Positions 34,910-39,468 of a DNA stretch of 39,468 nt are shown in pieces; the first letter of the stretch is position 1, and every line of letters starts with the position of its first letter. The position numbers and the translations under genes are program-made. The notes beneath the pieces are model-generated. The model was not told where the DNA came from. It saw only the letters and a list, made by a program, of their open reading frames with translations, and ran no database searches. The DNA is from Alphaproteobacteria bacterium (GTDB lineage Bacteria > Desulfobacterota > Binatia > UBA12015). The DNA is taken from positions 1 to 39,468 of the forward strand of contig JAFMJW010000009.1 of assembly GCA_017853315.1 (NCBI GenBank), given 5' to 3'.

Positions 34910-35787
34910 CGGTGCCTCGGCCCCTGCGATCCGCCCGTCGCCGGCGAGCGCTCGCCCGCGCCGAAGCGGCGGACGGCCTCGCGCGAGACCCTCCCGTAGC
35001 CTTCGTCGCCCGATTCGAGGTGGCGGAAGAGGGAGACGAAGGCCGCAGCGCGCCCGCCGAACCGGTCGAGCTCGAGCGGCTCCATCGGGTCGATGTCCGC
35101 GACGCCGTGGACCGTGCGCCCGTCGTAGACCAGCACGTCGCCGGCCTGCGCGAAGTCCTCGAAGGGGATGCGCCGCTCGTCGCGCTCCACGTAGGCCCCG
35201 CCCTCGCGGTAGTCGACGCCCTTCTCGGAGAGGAGGAAGAACACCTGGAAGTAGCCCATCTCCGACTCCTCGGTGACGAGCCGGGAGAACAGGTCGCGAT
35301 GCGGGACCATGAAACCGCCGCCGCGCGGGTACTGGTGGATGCGCGCGCAGGTGAACAGCCCGTCGTCGGTGCCCGCGACCGCGAAGTCGTCGGGCAGCCC
35401 GTAGAGCCGGTTGCGGAAGCGGGCGACCCGCGAAAAGGCGTCGCGCAGCCCGAAGACGTCCGGCGCGAAGATCGGGTTGTAGAGGATCCGGAGGAAGCGG
35501 CCCAGGGTGCGCCGCGTGTCCATGCCCGAGTTCGCACCGACCACGAGCTTCTGGAAGTTGCGCCGTACGGCCTCGGTGTCGCGCGGGTCGTGCTTGCGGT
35601 CGTTCGCGGGATCGAAGCCGCGCGCGATCCGCTCGTGGGCCGCTCGAATCTCCCGGCGGTCGAGCAGGCCGGTCACCCGGACGACCGATCGCTCCTCGAG
35701 CTGAGCGCGCAGGCGCTCGTAGTCGAGAGAGTCGAGTCCCGAGGCCCGGTGGGTCACCTCGGCGAGGAAGTCCGATGCCTCGCTCAT
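34906..35787 (-). CDS. 2-Oxoglutarate/Fe(II)-dependent oxygenase
   Basis: A 293-residue double-stranded beta-helix oxygenase. The iron triad is H163 and D165 in FMVPHRDLFSRL and H227 in YDGRTVHGVADID. R246 in DRFGGRAAAF is the probable 2-oxoglutarate anchor. The segments FFLLSEKGVDYREGGAYVE and FAQAGDVLVYDG are typical of phytanoyl-CoA/prolyl-hydroxylase-like members. It would hydroxylate or otherwise oxidise a carbon on the pathway intermediate. The ATG at 35787 has GGAGG seven bases upstream and overlaps the glycosyltransferase stop. Substrate unknown. Confidence 0.85.
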   Translation of the reverse strand: MSEASDFLAEVTHRASGLDSLDYERLRAQLEERSVVRVTGLLDRREIRAAHERIARGFDPANDRKHDPRDTEAVRRNFQKLVVGANSGMDTRRTLGRFLRILYNPIFAPDVFGLRDAFSRVARFRNRLYGLPDDFAVAGTDDGLFTCARIHQYPRGGGFMVPHRDLFSRLVTEESEMGYFQVFFLLSEKGVDYREGGAYVERDERRIPFEDFAQAGDVLVYDGRTVHGVADIDPMEPLELDRFGGRAAAFVSLFRHLESGDEGYGRVSREAVRRFGAGERSPATGGSQGPRHR

Positions 35788-36701
35788 GGAGAGGCCTCCG
35801 CGGTCGGCTCTCCGCCGAGCAATTCCGCCACGAAGCCGACGGCGTTCGCACCCTGCCACGCCAGGAGGAGCCCTGCCGCGCGAGAGTGCCAGGCGAGGGA
35901 GCGTCCCCGGGGCGCGAGCCGCCGGTACGCCGTCGCGAAGTTCGAGTAGAAGCCGAGGTCCTGGCCGAGGCTCCCCGACCCGCGCGCGCGGCGCGTCGCA
36001 TGGTAGCGAAAGGCGCCCCGCCCGTAGCGGGCGTGAAGCCGCAGGAAGTCGACGAGCCCCTGGCGGTGGAAGTGCTCGACCTCGGCGTCGGGAACCCAGG
36101 TCATCGGACGCCCTTGCGCCCGCCAGCGGTCGCAGAACTCGCGGTCCTCGGACGCGACGCGGAAGGAGGGATCGAACCCGCCGCTGGCGAGGAACGGCCC
36201 TCGGCCGCAGGCCATGTTGTTGCTCGCGAAGAATCTCGGCCCTGCTCCGGCGCGGTTGTAGAAGTCGTAGGCGATCGACACGATGAGCTGGCTCACCTCG
36301 GGGCAGAGCTCGCCGTCGAGACCGTTGCGCGTCGCCCCTCCGGCGAGCACGTCCGGATCGCGTCGCACGGCAGCGACCAGCCCGCCGAGCCACGCCGGCG
36401 TCGGCACGCAGTCGTCGTCGATGAACGCCAGGATCTCGCCGCGGGCGGAGGCCGCACCGAGGTTGCGCGCCACGCCCGGACCCGCGTTGTCCTGCCGGAG
36501 GACCCGCAGCTCGAAGCGGCCACGCGCGAGCGAGGAATCGAGAACCACGGGCTCCGGGGATCCGTCGTCCACCACGACCACCTCGAACTCGCCCGCCTCG
36601 GCCGACTGGCGCGAAAGCCCCTCGATGCAGCGGGCGAGCGCGCCCGGACGCGCGAAGCTCGGGATCACGACGGTCGTCGACGGAGACATCATCGCTGCCA
36701 T
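35784..36701 (-). CDS. Glycosyltransferase family 2, copy A (first gene of operon)
   Basis: A 305-residue GT2 enzyme. TTVVIPSFARPGALARCIEGL, VVVVDDGSPEP, GPGVARNLGAASARGE and the DxD motif in LAFIDDDCVPTP form the GT-A core. SEDREFCDRWRAQGRP and VEHFHRQGLVDFL are the acceptor-side elements of rhamnosyl- or galactosyl-type GT2 members. The C-terminus has a helical stretch (AAGLLLAWQGANAVGFVAELL) that may touch the membrane. The start is uncertain among three near ATGs (36701, 36692, 36689). It is divergent from the TetR gene across 92 bases, which must carry the operon promoter. Confidence 0.88.
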   Translation of the reverse strand: MAAMMSPSTTVVIPSFARPGALARCIEGLSRQSAEAGEFEVVVVDDGSPEPVVLDSSLARGRFELRVLRQDNAGPGVARNLGAASARGEILAFIDDDCVPTPAWLGGLVAAVRRDPDVLAGGATRNGLDGELCPEVSQLIVSIAYDFYNRAGAGPRFFASNNMACGRGPFLASGGFDPSFRVASEDREFCDRWRAQGRPMTWVPDAEVEHFHRQGLVDFLRLHARYGRGAFRYHATRRARGSGSLGQDLGFYSNFATAYRRLAPRGRSLAWHSRAAGLLLAWQGANAVGFVAELLGGEPTAEASP

Positions 36702-36726
36702 GCGATTTGCCGATGCCCCGAGGGGC

Positions 36727-36736
36727 CTCCGCGGAG
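36727..36736. promoter_or_regulatory. Palindrome in the operon/tetR divergent region, possible operator
   Basis: CTCCGCGGAG is a perfect 10-base palindrome, 26 bases from the operon start codon. A five-base inverted repeat, GCCCC-GA-GGGGC, lies beside it at 36715-36726. TetR proteins bind such symmetric sites, commonly in the region between their own gene and a divergent target. The link is by position only. Confidence 0.3.
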
Positions 36737-36793
36737 AGGAAGATCACGGCGGGGCTGGACTCGGCAACGTGGACCTGTAGCAGTCATCCCGCC

Positions 36794-37510
36794 ATGGCGT
36801 CGACCACCTGGACCCCGCTCAAGAAGGCGATCCTGGAGGCGGCCATTCGCCAACTCGCCAGGAGCGGCGAGGCCTCCCTTCGGGTCGACCGGATCGCGAG
36901 GGAGGCCGGCTGCTCCGCGGCCCTGCTCTACCGCCACTTCGAGAGCCGCGAGGGACTCCTGGAGGCCGCCATGGTCGAGCGGCTTCGGCGGGAGGCGGCC
37001 GCGATCACGAAGGACCTGCTGCGGGCCGTGGAGCAGAGCCGCGACACCGGGGACTTCGTCCGGATGGACGTCGCGATCTCCCGCGAGACCCACGGACGCC
37101 ACCGGGCGCGCAACCGCGCGATCATCGCCGAGGTGCTTGCCGCGTCGCGCACCCGCCCCGCCCTTCGCAAGGAATTCCTGCAGCAGCAGCGGGAAGTCCA
37201 GCGCGCCCTGGCCGAGCTGGTGGGCGCCGGGCAGGCGAAGGGCATCTTTCGCGCCGACGTCTCGGCCGAGGCGATCGCCGAGTTCGTCCGGGCCTACACC
37301 TTCGGCCGAGCCCTGATGGACGCCGACCCGGATTCGGTCGATCGTCTCGAGGAGTGGGTCCGGATCGTCGCCATCTTCGTCGAGAGCCTGCGCCCCGCTC
37401 CGGGAGGCGCGCCCGCCCAAAAGCGCGTGCGGCGGGAGACCTCGGCCGCCCCGGTCAAGAAGGCCGAGGTCGGCCCGCCTCGTTCGCGACGCGTGCCGAA
37501 GACCCGCTGA
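36794..37510 (+). CDS. TetR-family transcriptional regulator with basic C-terminal tail
   Basis: A 238-residue repressor-type protein. The N-terminal helix-turn-helix is clear (about residues 8-54): KKAILEAAIRQLARSGEASL, VDRIAREAGCSAALLYRHFESREGLLEAAM. A helical ligand-binding and dimer domain follows to about residue 195. The last 40 residues are Pro/Arg/Lys-rich and unusual for the family. The ATG at 36794 gives the normal spacing to the HTH; an in-frame ATG at 36707 would cross the shared promoter. Divergent placement suggests it controls the six-gene operon and itself. The ligand is unknown. Confidence 0.88.
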   Translation: MASTTWTPLKKAILEAAIRQLARSGEASLRVDRIAREAGCSAALLYRHFESREGLLEAAMVERLRREAAAITKDLLRAVEQSRDTGDFVRMDVAISRETHGRHRARNRAIIAEVLAASRTRPALRKEFLQQQREVQRALAELVGAGQAKGIFRADVSAEAIAEFVRAYTFGRALMDADPDSVDRLEEWVRIVAIFVESLRPAPGGAPAQKRVRRETSAAPVKKAEVGPPRSRRVPKTR

Positions 37511-37511
37511 A

Positions 37512-37997
37512 CCGGAACCCGTCCTCGCGGCATCGGCGATCGCGCTGGGTCGGGTGCCGACGAGCGTCCGCGCCGACCTGCCCGCGATCTCCTTCGACCG
37601 CGACGGGCTCGCCGACGTCGCGATCGAGCCGGTGAAGCTGGGCTGGCGGCTGCCGCACGTGGACGTGGTGGGCGGCTACGACGTCGACGTGACCCGCGGC
37701 CAGACCGTGCAGGTGCAGGGCGGGATCGGCGGCCGCTTCCTTCGCATCGTCGACCTCGGCGTCGCGAGCTACGCGCTCTGGCAGACCGGCCGCGACCGGG
37801 GCTCCGACCTGCCGCCAGCGCTCACGGGCCAGCGCGAGCGCGCCGTCGGCGTGGGCCCCGAGATCGACGTGCTGCTGCCGTGGATCCGGAGCAAGCTCAC
37901 CGTGCGCTACGAGTGGGAGGTCACGGGGCGCGCGCGCCTCGACGGGAGCATCCTGGTCGTCGGTCTCGGGTTCGCGGCCCGGCAACCGGAGCGATAG
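37512..37997 (+). pseudogene. Remnant of a MetA-pathway/phenol-degradation-type outer membrane protein
   Basis: The frame reads RADLPAISFDRDGLADVAI and LGWRLPHVDVVGGYDV, then jumps to TRGQTVQVQGGIGGRF, YALWQTGRDRGSD, RAVGVGPEIDVLLP and KLTVRYEWEVTGRARLDGS. These are the middle and C-terminal strands of the Phenol_MetA_deg-type beta-barrel family, normally about 300 residues. There is no signal peptide and no room for the N-terminal third, because the TetR gene ends at 37510. The central strands after GGYDV also seem missing. A GTG at 37554 could still start a 147-residue product, but a decayed gene is more likely. Family assignment is by remembered pattern only. Confidence 0.5.
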
Positions 37998-38007
37998 CCT
38001 CACGCTC

Positions 38008-39087
38008 GTGGCCGCCCCGGTCCTGGTGCTTCTCGCGACGGCAGGGGCCGCCCTGGCGATCGCGGCCTGGCTCGCGAAGGCGGCCATGCGCGTTGGCCGT
38101 CGATCGGGCGAGCGGCGGGCCCTCGCGGCGGCGGGAGCGCTCGCGGGGGTCGCCGTGGCCTGTGCGGCGCTGCTCGTGCGCGGGCCCGCTCCGGACGGAG
38201 ACCGCACCCTGTTCGTGGGCGGAGTCGCGACCGAGCCCTTCGTCTTCGTCGAGGGCATCCGGCGCCCGCTTCCCTCGCAGCAGATCCGCGCGGTGAAGCC
38301 GCCGACCGGCACGCCGGTCTTCGACGTGACCTACACGATCGACTCGTGGGGAAACCGGTCGGCGCCGGAGGCTCCCGGCCGTCCGGCGGTGGTCTTCTTC
38401 GGCTGCTCGTTCGCGTTCGGCAACGGGGTGGAGGACGACGAGACCCTGCCGTGGCAGTTCGCCCTCGACGTCGGACGGCGGTTCGACGTCGTGAACGCGG
38501 CGCTCTCGGGCTACGGCGCGCACCACGTGTTGCGGATGCTGGAGCTCGGCCTGCTCGACGGGCGCGTGCAGAGCGGCGTGGCCCGTGCGTTCTACTCGGC
38601 GATCCCGGATCACGTCCGCCGCGCCGCGCAGGGCCAGTCGTGGGACCTCGTCGGCCCCCGCTACGAGCTCGCGGGAGACGGGCTGCGTCTCGCCGGGCCG
38701 ATGAGGAGCCTCCCCGGGCGACTCTTCGTCGAGACGCTCCAGTACGCGCTCGGCCGCAAGTGGCGACCACCGTGGGAGGACGCGACTCCCGGCCCGGCCG
38801 ACGTCGAGCGGTGGGCGAGGATCGTCGCGCAATCGGCCGCTCTCGTCCGCGAGAGATGGGGCGCTCCGTTCACCGTCGTGATGTGGGACTTCGGGACGCC
38901 CCGGGGACGAGGACTCGGCGCGGAGCTGCGCAGACACGGGCTCGACGTCGTCCTCGTGAGCGAACTCCTCCCGCCGGCGAAGGTCCGCCTCATCCCCGGC
39001 GACGGACACCCGACGGCTTCGACCGACGCGGCCCTCGCTCGCGCCCTCGCCGAGAAGTACTTCCCGGGATCCGGGACTGCGGACTGA
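38008..39087 (+). CDS. Membrane-anchored SGNH-hydrolase-like protein, copy C
   Basis: A 359-residue protein with two N-terminal hydrophobic segments (about 4-22 and 38-58) and an extracytoplasmic SGNH-like domain. TYTIDSWGNRSA leads to FFGCSFAFGNGVEDDETLP with Ser134 as nucleophile, then NAALSGYGAHHVLRML with the oxyanion Gly, and PGDGHPTA with Asp332 and His334. The order matches copies A and B but sequence similarity is low, so it is not part of that tandem duplication. I see no clear GxND block; MWDFGTPRG occupies that region. The GTG at 38008 is the only upstream start and lacks a clear ribosome-binding site. A polysaccharide acyl-ester role is possible. Confidence 0.65.
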   Translation: MAAPVLVLLATAGAALAIAAWLAKAAMRVGRRSGERRALAAAGALAGVAVACAALLVRGPAPDGDRTLFVGGVATEPFVFVEGIRRPLPSQQIRAVKPPTGTPVFDVTYTIDSWGNRSAPEAPGRPAVVFFGCSFAFGNGVEDDETLPWQFALDVGRRFDVVNAALSGYGAHHVLRMLELGLLDGRVQSGVARAFYSAIPDHVRRAAQGQSWDLVGPRYELAGDGLRLAGPMRSLPGRLFVETLQYALGRKWRPPWEDATPGPADVERWARIVAQSAALVRERWGAPFTVVMWDFGTPRGRGLGAELRRHGLDVVLVSELLPPAKVRLIPGDGHPTASTDAALARALAEKYFPGSGTAD

Positions 39088-39113
39088 CCTTCCCGGGGGG
39101 TCGACGGATGAAC

Positions 39114-39145
39114 GAAGGGCCCGGGGCATCGGCCCCGGGCCCTTC
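39114..39145. terminator. Strong bidirectional hairpin between SGNH copy C and ssrA
   Basis: A perfect 14-base stem (39114-39127 with 39132-39145) and a four-base ATCG loop. It ends eight bases from the 3' end of the tmRNA on the minus strand and 27 bases after the SGNH stop on the plus strand, so it can serve both. No long T-run follows; the minus-strand side reads GTTCATCC. Confidence 0.75.
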
Positions 39146-39152
39146 CCGGGAG

Positions 39153-39468
39153 TGGAGGCGGCGGGAATCGAACCCGCGTCCGAAGGAGCTCACCCGAACG
39201 TTTCTACACGCTTAGCCCACGATTTTCGTCATCCCGGCAGCGCCCGTGGGCGGGCTATGCCGAGACCAGCCGGGGAAGATTTGAGTCTCGGGCCTCCCGG
39301 CGGCAGCCCTCGACCGATCCCGCATTGTGTCGCCCGTTTCGACCCGGCAGGAGCGGACCGAGCGAGCGCCAGAAGACCTTAGGCCGCCTGGAGGGTGTTG
39401 AAATTATCCGCAGTTAGTCTGCGTGCCGGATGATTAACGAGGCCAACCGACATCCTCGGCGTGCTGCG
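39153..39468 (-). ncRNA. ssrA: tmRNA (ssrA), 5' end outside window
   Basis: Rescues stalled ribosomes together with SmpB. On the minus strand the 3' end reads GGACGCGGGTTCGATTCCCG followed by CCGCCTCCA, the tRNA-like T arm and acceptor arm. CCA is not encoded, since CTC follows the discriminator A at 39153. The tag frame runs from GCG at 39411 to TAA at 39381-39379 and codes ADNFNTLQAA. Upstream of it, CCGAGG...CGGTTGGCCTCG matches the first pseudoknot of known tmRNAs. About 316 bases are visible; some 40-60 at the 5' end are missing past 39468. It explains the AT-richer patch around 39400-39440. Confidence 0.95.

Noticed and set aside
36707-36793. Upstream ATG that would extend the TetR protein by 29 residues
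   Set aside because: It would run through the shared divergent promoter region, and the added residues are unlike TetR N-termini.
39153-39230. A stand-alone tRNA gene at the right end
   Set aside because: The T arm and acceptor arm are followed by a tag frame and pseudoknot sequence, so it is the 3' part of tmRNA and not a tRNA.

Overview
The window is about 39.5 kb of very GC-rich bacterial chromosome. It is densely packed, with many ATGA/GTGA/TTGA four-base stop/start overlaps and no gene-free stretch over 300 bases. I see no insertion sequence, CRISPR array, phage module or ordinary tRNA. The only RNA gene is a tmRNA cut by the right edge. A classical menaquinone pathway, an LLM-type (possibly F420-dependent) flavoprotein, an HzsA-related cytochrome-like protein and characteristic C-terminal modules on two secreted proteins suggest a Gram-negative, high-GC lineage of the deltaproteobacteria-like radiation (Binatota/Myxococcota/Desulfobacterota type). 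That placement is inference from gene content only.

Layout. 1-7761 (+): menF(partial)-menD-menH-menB-menA-menC-menE, a near-complete chorismate-to-demethylmenaquinone operon, closed by a hairpin. 7811-9280 (+): a GT-C-type membrane glycosyltransferase. 9315-11355 (-): a serine beta-lactamase-fold lipoprotein followed by an SDR oxidoreductase. 11523-15049: glucose-6-phosphate dehydrogenase (+) convergent with glycogen debranching enzyme GlgX (-). 15210-16703: a small DMT-type transporter (+) convergent with an LLM flavin oxidoreductase (-). 16951-23385: two large secreted proteins facing each other, an HzsA-related monoheme protein (+) and an M60-family metallopeptidase (-), flanked by a diverged non-coding repeat that can fold into a hairpin. 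23602-26077 (-): two tandemly duplicated membrane-anchored SGNH hydrolases. 26229-31113 (+): LemA, a DUF2207 membrane protein, an HTTM-like membrane protein and a short polysaccharide pyruvyl transferase-like protein.

31136-36701 (-) is a tightly coupled six-gene operon: glycosyltransferase, 2OG-Fe(II) oxygenase, HpcH/HpaI aldolase, D-2-hydroxyacid dehydrogenase, second glycosyltransferase, sulfotransferase. A TetR-family regulator lies divergently at 36794. The enzyme set looks like a pathway that makes and attaches an unusual hydroxylated or sulfated decoration on a glycan or small molecule. I do not recognise it as a described system, and it is the best candidate for a new one here. 37512-39087 (+) holds the remnant of an outer-membrane phenol-degradation-type (MetA) protein and a third SGNH-type protein. 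The window ends in a strong shared terminator and the ssrA (tmRNA) gene on the minus strand, whose tag reads ADNFNTLQAA.

Overall the window combines respiratory quinone synthesis and central sugar metabolism with several surface-glycan or envelope modules. Start codons were chosen from ribosome-binding sites, overlaps with neighbours and the family N-terminus. Product names rest on motifs read by eye; no database search was run.
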